Source: Comamonadaceae bacterium
Lineage (GTDB): Bacteria; Pseudomonadota; Gammaproteobacteria; Burkholderiales; Burkholderiaceae_C
Assembly: GCA_947450765.1 (NCBI GenBank)
Contig: CANFXC010000003.1
Location: forward strand, 32,719 to 96,718
DNA: 64,000 nucleotides
Reading direction: 5' to 3'
In this document: positions 1-11,727 of the stretch, in pieces
Position numbering within the stretch: the stretch's first letter is position 1
Layout of the letters: each line of letters starts with the position of its first letter
The notes under the pieces: generated by a model
What the model saw: the letters and a program-made list of their open reading frames with translations, nothing else
The model's database searches: none
What the model was told of the DNA's origin: nothing
Program-made: the position numbers and the translations under genes

Positions 1-488
1 CCTTCTTGCAAGGTGAAATCCGTTTGTTTGCCAATGCGCCAGCGGCGCCGACCGCTGGCCTGCAACAAGAACACGTCGTAGCTGTCAAAGTGCGGGCCGA
101 CTCCGCCGCCCGCGCTGGCGTACGAAATCATCAAATCATCCATCCGGGCGTCGGGCACAAAGCGAAATTGCTGCAGCAGTGCATGGGCTTTTGCCTCGTG
201 CATGTCCACGCCCTGCACCAGCAACGACCAACCGGGTTTGTTCAAGGCCGGCAGACTGCGCGGCGCAAACGGCCCAGACTTCATGCGCCAACCGGCCGCG
301 CCTTGCACCACCAAGCGGGACTCGACCTCCTCTTGACCCGCAAGCTCAAACAGTTCAGACCGACTCAGGATCGGCTTGAAACCAGGCAAGGCCTGGCGCA
401 CCAGCAAGGGTTTTTTTTGCCAATGGCGGCGCATGAATTGCTGGGGCGTTAGACCGCCCAGCAGGGCTAATGATTGAGTTATATCCAT
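1..488 (-). CDS. roxA: ribosomal protein uL16 3-hydroxylase-like JmjC/cupin oxygenase (3' end outside window)
   Basis: Likely 2-oxoglutarate/Fe(II)-dependent oxygenase of the YcfD/RoxA family, which hydroxylates an arginine of ribosomal protein uL16. Only the first 162 residues lie in the window. The start is ATG at 488 (protein begins MDITQSLALLGG). The family signature is visible: RRHWQKKPLLVRQA near the N-terminus, then GGGVGPHFDSYDVFLLQ with the iron-binding H-x-D, then a GRRRWRIG strand. It diverges from the FKBP gene with only 14 bases between the two start codons, so each promoter must lie inside or very near the other gene. The family call is based on the HxD context. The symbol is less certain because the C-terminal half is missing. 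Confidence 0.75.
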   Translation of the reverse strand, partial: MDITQSLALLGGLTPQQFMRRHWQKKPLLVRQALPGFKPILSRSELFELAGQEEVESRLVVQGAAGWRMKSGPFAPRSLPALNKPGWSLLVQGVDMHEAKAHALLQQFRFVPDARMDDLMISYASAGGGVGPHFDSYDVFLLQASGRRRWRIGKQTDFTLQE

Positions 489-502
489 GGGACAATTGTC
501 GG

Positions 503-1036
503 ATGAAAATCACCCCACAATGCGTTGTTGCCCTGAGCTGGGTCCTGAAAGACACCTTGGGCGAGGTCCTTGACGAACTCGACGAGCCGGTTGAATTCTT
601 GCTCGGAGGCCATGACTTACTGGCCAAAATTGAAGAGAGTTTGCAAGGCCACGAAGCCGGCGACAAGGTCGACCTGCACTTGGAACCCGAGCAAGCCTTC
701 GGCGACTACAACGAAAATTTTGTTTTTTTGGAGCCGCGCAAGCTGTTCCCGGCCGAGTTGGAAGAAGGCATGACCTTCGACGGTCAAGCTCTGCCGCAGG
801 GCAGCAACCCCGAGACACCGCCGCACCTCATCTATACCGTCACCGACATCTACCCTGAGCACGTGGTGCTCGATGGCAATCATCCTTTGGCAGGCATCGC
901 CATTCGGCTGTCGCTGGTGGTCGAAGCTGTGCGTGAAGCCACCGTCGACGAGATCGGCCAAGGCTCGCTTGGCGCCGGCTTTTTCAAACTCGAAGCAGAC
1001 GACTCGCCCCAGCCACGCAGCGACACGCTGCACTGA
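503..1036 (+). CDS. FKBP-type peptidyl-prolyl cis-trans isomerase (SlyD-like)
   Basis: Cytoplasmic proline isomerase and folding helper of the SlyD/FKBP family, 177 residues. The N-terminus (MKITPQCVVALSW) and the motifs VEFLLGGHDLL, GDKVDLHLEPEQAFGDY and NHPLAG match the FKBP fold with its inserted-flap chaperone domain. SlyD's long metal-binding His/Cys tail is absent; the protein ends in a short acidic and polar tail (DDSPQPRSDTLH). An upstream in-frame ATG at 470 would overlap the divergent oxygenase gene and adds residues not typical of the family, so 503 is preferred. The 3' side runs into a palindromic repeat and the convergent dut gene. Confidence 0.88.
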   Translation: MKITPQCVVALSWVLKDTLGEVLDELDEPVEFLLGGHDLLAKIEESLQGHEAGDKVDLHLEPEQAFGDYNENFVFLEPRKLFPAELEEGMTFDGQALPQGSNPETPPHLIYTVTDIYPEHVVLDGNHPLAGIAIRLSLVVEAVREATVDEIGQGSLGAGFFKLEADDSPQPRSDTLH

Positions 1037-1049
1037 GAACAAGAGATTC

Positions 1050-1147
1050 CGTCGCTGCGAGCGAAAAAACCGTCACTGCGAGCGCAGCGCGGCAGTCCAG
1101 AGCCCGAATTCGCAGCCATGGATTGCCGCGCTACGCTCGCAAAGACG
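1050..1147. repeat. dispersed palindromic repeat, copy 1
   Basis: A partial unit at 1050-1065, a full unit at 1071-1099 (core CGTCACTGCGAGCGCAGCGC), a spacer of about 19 bases containing an EcoRI-type GAATTC, then an inverted unit at 1119-1147. It fills the gap between two convergent genes (FKBP and dut), where the long hairpin may also end transcription. The central segment matches copy 2 (10196-10272) in reverse orientation with one visible mismatch, so the whole element, not just the arms, is repeated. Confidence 0.9.
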
Positions 1148-1167
1148 CTATAGCCAGGTGCGCTGAA

Positions 1168-1614
1168 TCAGCTTTTCCCGGTGGAGCCGTAGCCGCCTTC
1201 ACCGCGGTCGCTGGGCGAAAACTCGGTGACCACGTTGAACTCGGCTTGAACCACCGGCACAATCATCAGCTGGGCAATGCGCTCCATCGGCTCGATGGTG
1301 AAAGCCACCTCACTGCGGTTCCAGGCGCTGACCATCAATTGGCCCTGGTAATCGCTGTCGATCAAACCCACCAAATTGCCCAACACGATGCCGTGTTTGT
1401 GGCCCAAACCGGAGCGCGGCAAGATCAAGGCGGCAAATCCCGGGTCTTCCAAATAAATAGCGATGCCCGTAGGAACGAGCTGCCAAGCGTTGGGCGCAAG
1501 CGTCAAGGGCTCACTCAGGCAGGCGCGCAGGTCGAGGCCGGCGCTACCGGGCGTGGCGTAGGCTGGCAGGTTGTCGGTGAGGCGCTGATCGATGATTTTG
1601 ACGTCAATTTTCAT
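1168..1614 (-). CDS. dut: deoxyuridine 5'-triphosphate nucleotidohydrolase (dUTPase)
   Basis: Hydrolyses dUTP to dUMP and pyrophosphate, supplying the dTTP precursor and keeping uracil out of DNA. At 148 residues it is the normal size for the trimeric enzyme. All five dUTPase motifs can be read: [41 protein letters not shown] and the C-terminal glycine-rich arm [11 protein letters not shown]. It starts nine bases after the coaBC stop on the same strand, so the two are almost certainly cotranscribed, a common bacterial pairing. Confidence 0.96.
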   Translation of the reverse strand: MKIDVKIIDQRLTDNLPAYATPGSAGLDLRACLSEPLTLAPNAWQLVPTGIAIYLEDPGFAALILPRSGLGHKHGIVLGNLVGLIDSDYQGQLMVSAWNRSEVAFTIEPMERIAQLMIVPVVQAEFNVVTEFSPSDRGEGGYGSTGKS

Positions 1615-1623
1615 AGTGATTTT

Positions 1624-2880
1624 TTAAAGTTTTTGGAGTCGGGCCGCCAAGGTGACGACCAACTGACGTGACAGATGCAGCTTGGAGGCACGCGGCAATT
1701 CTTGGCTGCCCGCCGCATCGACCAGCAGCAGCGCATTGTCGTCTTGGCCAAAAGTCGCCGGACCGATGTTACCCACCAACAGCGGCACGCCTTTTTTCAC
1801 GCGTTTGGCTTGGGCGTGGGCCAGCAAATCATGACTTTCGGCGGCAAAGCCAACGCAAAACAGCGCCCCACTTTGGGCCCGTGGCGATGCGGCCACCGAC
1901 GCGAGAATGTCGGCATTTTCTACAAAGGTCAGTTGAGGCGCGTCGCCGCTGCCGTCTTTCTTGATTTTCTGGGTCGCAGCAGCAGCCGGTCGCCAATCAG
2001 CCACTGCTGCCGTGGCAATAAAGACAGTCGCAGCATCGACGCGGGCGCTGACAGCGTCAAACATTTGCTGCGCTGATTGCACGTCCACCCGAGTCACGCC
2101 GCGCGGCGTTGGCAAGCTCACCGGCCCGGCCACCAGCGTCACTTCGGCGCCCGCTTCACGAGCCGCGCGAGCGACTGCAAAACCCATCTTGCCGCTCGAC
2201 AAATTGGTGATGCCGCGCACCGGGTCAATCGCTTCGTAAGTCGGGCCGGCGGTGATCAGCACTCGCTGGCCAGCCAGCGGCTTTGGCGCAAAAAAAGCGA
2301 TCAGGTCATCCAACAACTGGTCTGGCTCCAGCATGCGACCGTCACCGGTTTCGCCGCAGGCCTGAAAACCGCTGCCGACACCCAGCACCGTCGCGCCATC
2401 GGCTTGCAACTGAGCCAGATTGCGCTGCGTCGCCGGGTGCGCATACATCTCACGGTTCATGGCCGGGGCCAGCAACAATGGCACGCTGCCGATAGGCCTG
2501 GCCAGGCACATCAGGCTGAGCAAATCGTCAGCACGCCCGTGCAGCAGCTTGGCCATGAAATCGGCGCTGCAGGGCGCGATCAAGATCGCATCGGCCTCAC
2601 GTGACAAGTTGATGTGCGCCATGTTGTTGGTCTCGCGCTGGTCCCATTGGCTGGTGTAAACGGGCCGACCGCTCAAGGCTTGCATGGTGACGGGCGTGAT
2701 GAACTGGGCGGCCGCCTCGGTCATCACCACTTGCACCGTCGCGCCCGCCTTGATCAGCGCGCGACACAGTTCGGCCGCCTTGTAACAGGCGATGCCACCA
2801 GACAGGCCCAGCACGATGTGTTTGCCCGACAAATCGCCCGTGGCGGAACTTTCGGGGCTTTCTATTGCTTGAATACTCAT
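1624..2880 (-). CDS. coaBC: bifunctional phosphopantothenoylcysteine decarboxylase/phosphopantothenate-cysteine ligase
   Basis: Two consecutive steps of coenzyme A synthesis: CTP-dependent joining of cysteine to 4'-phosphopantothenate (C-terminal CoaB) and FMN-dependent decarboxylation (N-terminal CoaC). At 418 residues it is full length. The flavoprotein half shows GLSGGIACYKAAEL, the active-site His in NNMAHINLSREAD, PAMN, and the Cys in GFQACGETGDGRM. The ligase half shows ITAGPTYEAIDPVRGITN and the lysine in QKIKKDG. ATG at 2880 is preferred over an in-frame TTG three codons upstream (2889). The gene is divergent from pyrG. Confidence 0.95.
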   Translation of the reverse strand: MSIQAIESPESSATGDLSGKHIVLGLSGGIACYKAAELCRALIKAGATVQVVMTEAAAQFITPVTMQALSGRPVYTSQWDQRETNNMAHINLSREADAILIAPCSADFMAKLLHGRADDLLSLMCLARPIGSVPLLLAPAMNREMYAHPATQRNLAQLQADGATVLGVGSGFQACGETGDGRMLEPDQLLDDLIAFFAPKPLAGQRVLITAGPTYEAIDPVRGITNLSSGKMGFAVARAAREAGAEVTLVAGPVSLPTPRGVTRVDVQSAQQMFDAVSARVDAATVFIATAAVADWRPAAAATQKIKKDGSGDAPQLTFVENADILASVAASPRAQSGALFCVGFAAESHDLLAHAQAKRVKKGVPLLVGNIGPATFGQDDNALLLVDAAGSQELPRASKLHLSRQLVVTLAARLQKL

Positions 2881-2897
2881 AATGAGCAATGTACTAG

Positions 2898-6828
<3,931 letters not shown>

Positions 6829-6856
6829 TTGTCAACCTGCGTGAACGCCTGACATC

Positions 6857-7132
6857 ATGGGAAAACGCCTCCTGCTCACCCTGCTGGTTGCGCTACTGGT
6901 CATCTTCCAGGCGCAACTCTGGCTGGGCCGGGGGAGCCTTCCCAACGTTCGGGCCATGCAGCACAGGCTCGAAGATCAGCTCAACAAAAACCAGCTCGCG
7001 CAGGTTCGAAACGAGCGGCTGGGCGCCGAAGTGGGCGACCTGAAGGAAGGGCTAGAGATCGTCGAAGAAAAAGCCCGCATGGAACTGGGCATGGTCAAGC
7101 CCAACGAAATTTTTGTTCAGATCGCTAAATAA
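6857..7132 (+). CDS. ftsB: cell division protein FtsB
   Basis: Small bitopic inner-membrane protein of the FtsQ-FtsL-FtsB divisome subcomplex. At 91 residues it is normal size. It has a short cytoplasmic start (MGKR), one membrane helix (about residues 5-22), then a periplasmic coiled coil rich in Leu, Gln, Asn and Glu (about 30-75), ending in the FtsB-like segment EEKARMELGMVKPNE. Position directly behind eno is the classic ftsB location, which supports the call for such a short protein. Confidence 0.93.
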   Translation: MGKRLLLTLLVALLVIFQAQLWLGRGSLPNVRAMQHRLEDQLNKNQLAQVRNERLGAEVGDLKEGLEIVEEKARMELGMVKPNEIFVQIAK

Positions 7133-7165
7133 GGCGGACGCACAGGACGGCGAGTACAAGCCTTC

Positions 7166-7744
7166 ATGACTGCTCACAAGCTGATCACCATCGCACTGCT
7201 GGGCGCATCTGGGACTGGTAAAAAAAGTTTGGCGCAAGCGTTGACACAAACCTTGGCAGCCCATTTTTCGACCACGCCATCTTTACGTTGGCAAGTCACT
7301 GAGGACACCCCTTTACAGCGTCTGCTTGAACTTTTTCAGATGTCGGCAAACCAGCGTGATGGCATCGATATTGACGTTGGCACCTCGGCCTACCAAGCGG
7401 CACTGACTCAGCACCACGGCTTCGACTACACATTCTTAATGGGTTTGGACCTGATGCCGCCAGCGCTGGCACGGTCCCCTCAAAGTGCTGGCGAACACAG
7501 CCACATCGACACGCTCCTCAGGCGTTCACTGGTACAAGCCGGCCTACCGTTTCAAGTCATTTACGGCACAGGCGATGAGCGGCTGGCACAAGCACTGGCT
7601 GCGCTGAAATTACCCGCAGCCAAGCCAGAAACTTCGCCAGAGGCAATCTCTCGCACCCGCAAGCCTTGGGTCTGGGCCTGCGACAAGTGCAGCGACCCGG
7701 TTTGCGAGCACCGGCTGCTGAGTGACTTGTTATTGAACCGTTGA
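7166..7744 (+). CDS. uncharacterised P-loop NTPase with C-terminal cysteine cluster
   Basis: Not recognised as a named family. The 192-residue protein starts with a beta strand and a Walker A loop GASGTGKKSL (residues 13-22), then a Walker B-like stretch (YTFLMGLDLM), resembling small nucleoside kinases or NadR-like ATPases. Near the C-terminus is a C-x2-C-x4-C-E-H pattern (C172, C175, C180, H182), which could bind a metal ion. It follows ftsB by 33 bases, so it may be the last gene of the pyrG-ftsB unit. Its 3' end overlaps the convergent hslO gene by 15 bases. Substrate and role unknown. Confidence 0.75.
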   Translation: MTAHKLITIALLGASGTGKKSLAQALTQTLAAHFSTTPSLRWQVTEDTPLQRLLELFQMSANQRDGIDIDVGTSAYQAALTQHHGFDYTFLMGLDLMPPALARSPQSAGEHSHIDTLLRRSLVQAGLPFQVIYGTGDERLAQALAALKLPAAKPETSPEAISRTRKPWVWACDKCSDPVCEHRLLSDLLLNR

Positions 7745-8710
7745 AGCCGGCGGCAATTGGCTGCCTTGCTCTGTGAACAAATGCGCCGCATCGACCGGGT
7801 CAAAGTCGTACTGGGCACCGCAAAACTCGCAACCGACATTGACATCGCCACGCTCGGCCAGAATGCTGTCGATCTCGTCAACTCCCAGCCCGCGCAGCAT
7901 GTTGCCAACGCGCTCGCGTGAGCAGCTGCAGGCAAAACTAGGCGCGTCAGGCTCAAAACGCGTGATCTGCTCTTCCCAAAACAGCCGGCGCAAGATGGTG
8001 TCGGCATCCAGCGTCAGCAGTTCCTCAGCCTTGAGCGTGGACGCCAGCAACGCGATTCGGTTGTAGTGCTCGTTCAAACCAATCTCGTCTTCATTGGCCG
8101 AAAAGTCAATCTGGCCTTCGAGGTTGCCCTGCCCTTTGACCGGCAAACGCTGAATCAGCAGCCCCGCCGCCACCTCACCGTTGGCCGCCAACACCAGCTT
8201 GGTGTCGAGTTGCTCACTCTGCAGCATGTAGTGCTCCAACACCTCGCTGAGTTTTTCAAGCTTCTCGTGTTGGTCGCCAAACAGCGGCACCACACCTTGG
8301 TAAGGCTGCTGACCGGGCAAGCGGTCTTTCGGGTCGAGCGTGATGGCGCAGCGGCCCAGATTGTTCAGGTTGACCATCTCACTCAAACTGGCGCCCGGCT
8401 GGACACCGCCAGCCCCGGCGGGCGTCAACGTGGCTGTGGCACGCAAGCTCAGGTCGGGCTGGACTTCAGCCACGGCCAACTTGACCGGACCGTCACCAAA
8501 AATCTGCAGCACCAAGGCGCCGTTGAACTTGATATTGCTCTGCATCAGCGCCGCAGCAGCGGTCATCTCACCCAGTAATTGCAACACCTCGGGCGGGTAA
8601 CCGCCAGCGGCTTCCCGACGTTTCAGAATTTCGCGCCAAGCGTCATCGAGTCGGACCAGCATGCCGCGTACCGGCAAGCCATCGAAAATAAATTTGTAAA
8701 GTTCAGACAT
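7730..8710 (-). CDS. hslO: redox-regulated chaperone Hsp33
   Basis: Cytoplasmic holdase that binds unfolding proteins during oxidative stress; the switch is a C-terminal zinc centre that becomes disulphide-bonded. At 326 residues it is slightly longer than E. coli Hsp33. The N-terminal domain reads MSELYKFIFDGLPVRGMLVRL and the linker domain has FEPDAPSFACSC. All four zinc cysteines are present as ACSCSRE and GCEFCGAQYDF, so redox control should be intact. The 3' end overlaps the upstream convergent NTPase gene by 15 bases; the gamma carbonic anhydrase gene lies just upstream on the same strand. Confidence 0.96.
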   Translation of the reverse strand: MSELYKFIFDGLPVRGMLVRLDDAWREILKRREAAGGYPPEVLQLLGEMTAAAALMQSNIKFNGALVLQIFGDGPVKLAVAEVQPDLSLRATATLTPAGAGGVQPGASLSEMVNLNNLGRCAITLDPKDRLPGQQPYQGVVPLFGDQHEKLEKLSEVLEHYMLQSEQLDTKLVLAANGEVAAGLLIQRLPVKGQGNLEGQIDFSANEDEIGLNEHYNRIALLASTLKAEELLTLDADTILRRLFWEEQITRFEPDAPSFACSCSRERVGNMLRGLGVDEIDSILAERGDVNVGCEFCGAQYDFDPVDAAHLFTEQGSQLPPASTVQ

Positions 8711-8725
8711 TCTTAGGGAGGTAAA

Positions 8726-9250
8726 TCAGGCCAGTTTTTTGAGGCCAGCTTGAAAGCGCTGGGCATTGTCAACATAGTGTTTTGCGGTTCTGTGCAGGTC
8801 GGCGATCTGCTCCGGCGTCAACGGCCGAACGACCTTGGCCGGGCTGCCCATGATCATCGAGCCATCCGGAAATTCTTTGCCTTCGGTCACCAGCGAACAA
8901 GCACCCACCAGGCTGTTCTTACCGATACGTGCGTTGTTCAAGATCACCGAGCCAATGCCCACCAGCGTGCCGTCGCCAATGCTGCAACCGTGCAGCATGA
9001 CCTGATGGCCAACCGACACGTTGTCTCCGATGGTCAACGGCTTGCCCGGGTCGGCATGCAGCGTGCTGTTGTCTTGAATGTTCGTGCCGTGGCCGATGCG
9101 AATGGTGTCGGAGTCGCCCCGCAACACGCAGCCAAACCAGACGCTGCTGCCCTCGCCCATGACCACGTCGCCCATCACCTCGGCACTGTCAGCCACCCAG
9201 GCAGACGCATGTAATTGGGGGGCCAAGTCGCCCAGTTGGTAGATCGCCAT
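8726..9250 (-). CDS. gamma-class carbonic anhydrase-like hexapeptide repeat protein
   Basis: Left-handed beta-helix protein of the gamma carbonic anhydrase (YrdA/PaaY) family; probable metal-dependent trimer, possibly hydrating CO2. At 174 residues it is normal size. Hexapeptide repeats run through the middle, with the three metal-ligand histidines readable in STLHADPG and VGHQVMLHGC, and the conserved DSDTIRIG and MGSPAKVVR. ATG at 9250 has an AAAGGA ribosome-binding site seven bases upstream; an in-frame upstream extension to 9493 is not family-like. It probably shares a transcript with hslO, 15 bases downstream. Enzymatic activity is inferred only. Confidence 0.88.
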   Translation of the reverse strand: MAIYQLGDLAPQLHASAWVADSAEVMGDVVMGEGSSVWFGCVLRGDSDTIRIGHGTNIQDNSTLHADPGKPLTIGDNVSVGHQVMLHGCSIGDGTLVGIGSVILNNARIGKNSLVGACSLVTEGKEFPDGSMIMGSPAKVVRPLTPEQIADLHRTAKHYVDNAQRFQAGLKKLA

Positions 9251-9366
9251 CGTGGTCCTTTGAAGTGCGCAAACAAGGTCAGAATTGTAAGGAAGACTGA
9301 AGTTGTCGTTGGCGACAAGGGTAAGGCGCTCAAGCGCCGGGCTGAACCGGCGCTGGGGCCGGGATA
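9251..9366. other. divergent control region with two small hairpins
   Basis: Gap between the divergent gamma carbonic anhydrase and DUF455 genes. It holds two perfect dyads: TTGTCG/CGACAA with loop TTGG at 9303-9318, and GGCGC/GCGCC with loop TCAA at 9325-9338. Neither has a following T-run, so they are not intrinsic terminators. No clear promoter boxes are seen. Confidence 0.4.
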
Positions 9367-10212
9367 ATGTTTGGTATGCCGTCCTCCAGTTTGCCCTCCA
9401 CTTTGTCACCCGGTACTCTACGCCCGCAAGCCCTCCGCTTGCTGTTGATCCGCAATGCTGACGACAAAGCCGCCGCCGTGCGCGCACTGCCACCGGTCAG
9501 CGCTCTAAGCCTAGAAGAGACGCAAGCCGTGCTGGCAGAGCCGCCCGGCGTGCCAGGCCGGCCTGACCGGCCTGAGTTACGTACCCCATCCGACACGAAG
9601 AGTCGCGCCGTCGGCTCGCCAGAAGGTCGCGCAGGCTTGCTGCATGCGTTGGCTCACATCGAGAGCAACGCCATCGACTTGGCGCTGGATGTGCTGTGGC
9701 GTTTTGACGGCATGCCCGAAGCCTTTTACCTCGACTGGTTGCAAGTAGCGCGGGAGGAAGCCCTGCACTTTCAATTGCTGCACGCGCATCTGGCCGAGCT
9801 CGGTTATGCCTACGGCGATTTCCCGGCGCACAACGGCTTGTGGGAGATGGCCGAAAAAACCCGAGGCGATGTGATGGCGCGCATGGCGCTGGTGCCGCGC
9901 ACGTTGGAAGCGCGCGGGCTCGATGCATCACCTGCAGTTCGCAACAAACTGATTTCGGTCGGTGACCGCCGGGGCGGCGAGATCATTGACATCATCCTGC
10001 GCGACGAAATCGGCCACGTGGCGATTGGCAACCGCTGGTACCGCCATCTGTGCATGGCACGCGGGCTGGACCCGATCAGCACTTATGCCGCGCTGGCCGT
10101 CCAGTACGGCGCGCCACGGCTCAAAGGCCCGTTCAACCTCGTGGCCAGACGCGCTGCCGGCTTTGAAGAGAGTGAGTTGGCACTGCTGGAAACACCGTCT
10201 TTGCGAGCGTAG
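9367..10212 (+). CDS. DUF455 family ferritin-like protein
   Basis: Member of the DUF455 ferritin-like family (281 residues); function not established, although the four-helix di-metal pattern suggests an iron-binding or oxidoreductase role. The motifs HALAHIESNAIDLALD, AREEALHFQLL and LRDEIGHVAIGN supply the acidic and ExxH ligands. The stop codon TAG at 10210 and the last residues (PSLRA) come from a dispersed palindromic repeat, so the natural C-terminus has been replaced or extended by the element. A second in-frame ATG at 9376 is also possible as the start. Confidence 0.88.
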   Translation: MFGMPSSSLPSTLSPGTLRPQALRLLLIRNADDKAAAVRALPPVSALSLEETQAVLAEPPGVPGRPDRPELRTPSDTKSRAVGSPEGRAGLLHALAHIESNAIDLALDVLWRFDGMPEAFYLDWLQVAREEALHFQLLHAHLAELGYAYGDFPAHNGLWEMAEKTRGDVMARMALVPRTLEARGLDASPAVRNKLISVGDRRGGEIIDIILRDEIGHVAIGNRWYRHLCMARGLDPISTYAALAVQYGAPRLKGPFNLVARRAAGFEESELALLETPSLRA

Positions 10213-10272
10213 CGCGGCAATCCATGGCGGCGAATTCGGGCTCTGGACTGCCGCGCTGCGCTCGCAGTGACG
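10196..10272. repeat. dispersed palindromic repeat, copy 2, overlapping a gene's stop codon
   Basis: Direct arm starting CGTCTTTGCGAGCGTAGCGC at 10196, a GAATTC-containing centre, then an inverted arm at 10244-10272 ending in CGCAGTGACG. The centre is the reverse complement of the copy 1 centre with one visible mismatch. The first 17 bases are coding for the DUF455 protein, and the TAG within the arm is that gene's stop. Confidence 0.9.
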
Positions 10273-10462
10273 AATTTTTGTGCGCGCTTCGACGGGTTTA
10301 TGTCGCAACAGACTTGTCTAAAGATAAAGGCGGCATTTGAATCAGCACCTTTGCCTACAGCACTCCGCCCATTTTTCCTGCTTGGCTCAGCTTGCCGCCA
10401 GCACCACGCGAAATTAAGCTGACTGGGTCCAATCTCGGACGGATTGCCGAAGGCGTTCAGCC

Positions 10463-11707
10463 ATGCTCAAGTCGCTCTCTTTGCACAGGCCTCTCCAATC
10501 GCAACTCGGCGAACTGACAACGCCCATCGCGGTACGACTGCCACAGGGCCAAACGCTCGGGCCTGCCGACGCGCCGGTCAAGCTCCTGCTGTCGGCTTGG
10601 TCGAGTCTTGCACGGCTGAAAACCGGGCAGGTGGGCGCCTTGGCTGAAGAATTTGTCGAGGGCAAACTGGACCTTGAAGGCCGTATGCGCGACGTCATGA
10701 GCATCGTCGCTGGCTTGCTGCCGGGCAACCCCGTTCACAGCGACACCGGCTGGTGGCGCAACCTACTCGGTCGGGCCCGTGCGCTGAGTTTGCACACGCC
10801 GCAAAAAGACGCCTCACAAGTGCAGTTTCACTACGATGTGTCCGACGCTTTTTATGCTTTGTGGCTTGACCCGCGTCGGGTCTATTCTTGTGCCTACTAC
10901 CGAGACGAAGCGATGACGCTGGCACAAGCGCAAGACGCCAAGCTAGACCATATTTGCCGCAAGCTCATGCTGCAACCGGGCGATCGTTTTCTCGACATCG
11001 GTGCTGGTTGGGGCGCGTTGCTGCTGTGGGCTGCCGAGCACTATGGCGTCGACGCCACCGGCATCACGCTGTCAAAAAACCAGCATGCGCATGTGCAACG
11101 CCTGATCGAAGCCAAAGGCTTGCAAGGCCGCGTGCGCATGGAGCTGCTCGACTACCGGCATCTCGACGAGCGCCAACCTTTCGACAAAATTTCGTCGGTC
11201 GGCATGTTGGAGCATGTCGGCCAAGCCAACCTGGAGCGCTACTTCAACAAGGTGCTGCGCTTGCTGGTGCCGGGCGGGCTGGCACTCAACCACGGCATCA
11301 CGGCGGGCGGCGCAGACAACCGGCAGCTTGGTGCAGGCATGGGGGATTTCATCGAGAAATATATTTTTCCCGGCGGCGAGCTGGTGCATGTCAGCCGCTT
11401 GCTGGAGCACATGGCACGGGCCGGGCTTGAAGTGGTCGATGCAGAGAATCTGCGACCCCATTACGCCCGCACCTTGTGGGACTGGTCGGATGCACTCGAA
11501 GCGCAGCTCGACACCGCGCACGAAGTACTGGCTGCTGATGGCGGCGACAAGCGCGCTGAAAAAACGCTGCGCGCTTATCGACTCTATCTGGCTGGCAGCG
11601 CCATGAGCTTTGAAAAAGGCTGGATCGCCCTGCACCAAGTCTTGGCGACGCGCCCCTCAGACAGTCCCTCGGCTTATCCCTTCAGGCGCGACTACATGTA
11701 CCAGTGA
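10463..11707 (+). CDS. cyclopropane-fatty-acyl-phospholipid synthase family methyltransferase
   Basis: SAM-dependent enzyme expected to act on unsaturated phospholipid acyl chains, making cyclopropane or related methylated lipids at the inner membrane. 414 residues. After an N-terminal family domain come HYDVSDAFYALWL (about 123-135) and the SAM loop FLDIGAGWGALL (about 176-187), then SVGMLEHVG and the C-terminal segment MSFEKGWIALHQVL. It follows the DUF455 gene by 250 bases, with a repeat and no obvious promoter between. Converges with xerD, 20 bases apart. The exact lipid product cannot be read from sequence. Confidence 0.92.
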   Translation: MLKSLSLHRPLQSQLGELTTPIAVRLPQGQTLGPADAPVKLLLSAWSSLARLKTGQVGALAEEFVEGKLDLEGRMRDVMSIVAGLLPGNPVHSDTGWWRNLLGRARALSLHTPQKDASQVQFHYDVSDAFYALWLDPRRVYSCAYYRDEAMTLAQAQDAKLDHICRKLMLQPGDRFLDIGAGWGALLLWAAEHYGVDATGITLSKNQHAHVQRLIEAKGLQGRVRMELLDYRHLDERQPFDKISSVGMLEHVGQANLERYFNKVLRLLVPGGLALNHGITAGGADNRQLGAGMGDFIEKYIFPGGELVHVSRLLEHMARAGLEVVDAENLRPHYARTLWDWSDALEAQLDTAHEVLAADGGDKRAEKTLRAYRLYLAGSAMSFEKGWIALHQVLATRPSDSPSAYPFRRDYMYQ

Positions 11708-11727
11708 GCTGGCGCCAGCGCGAGGCC

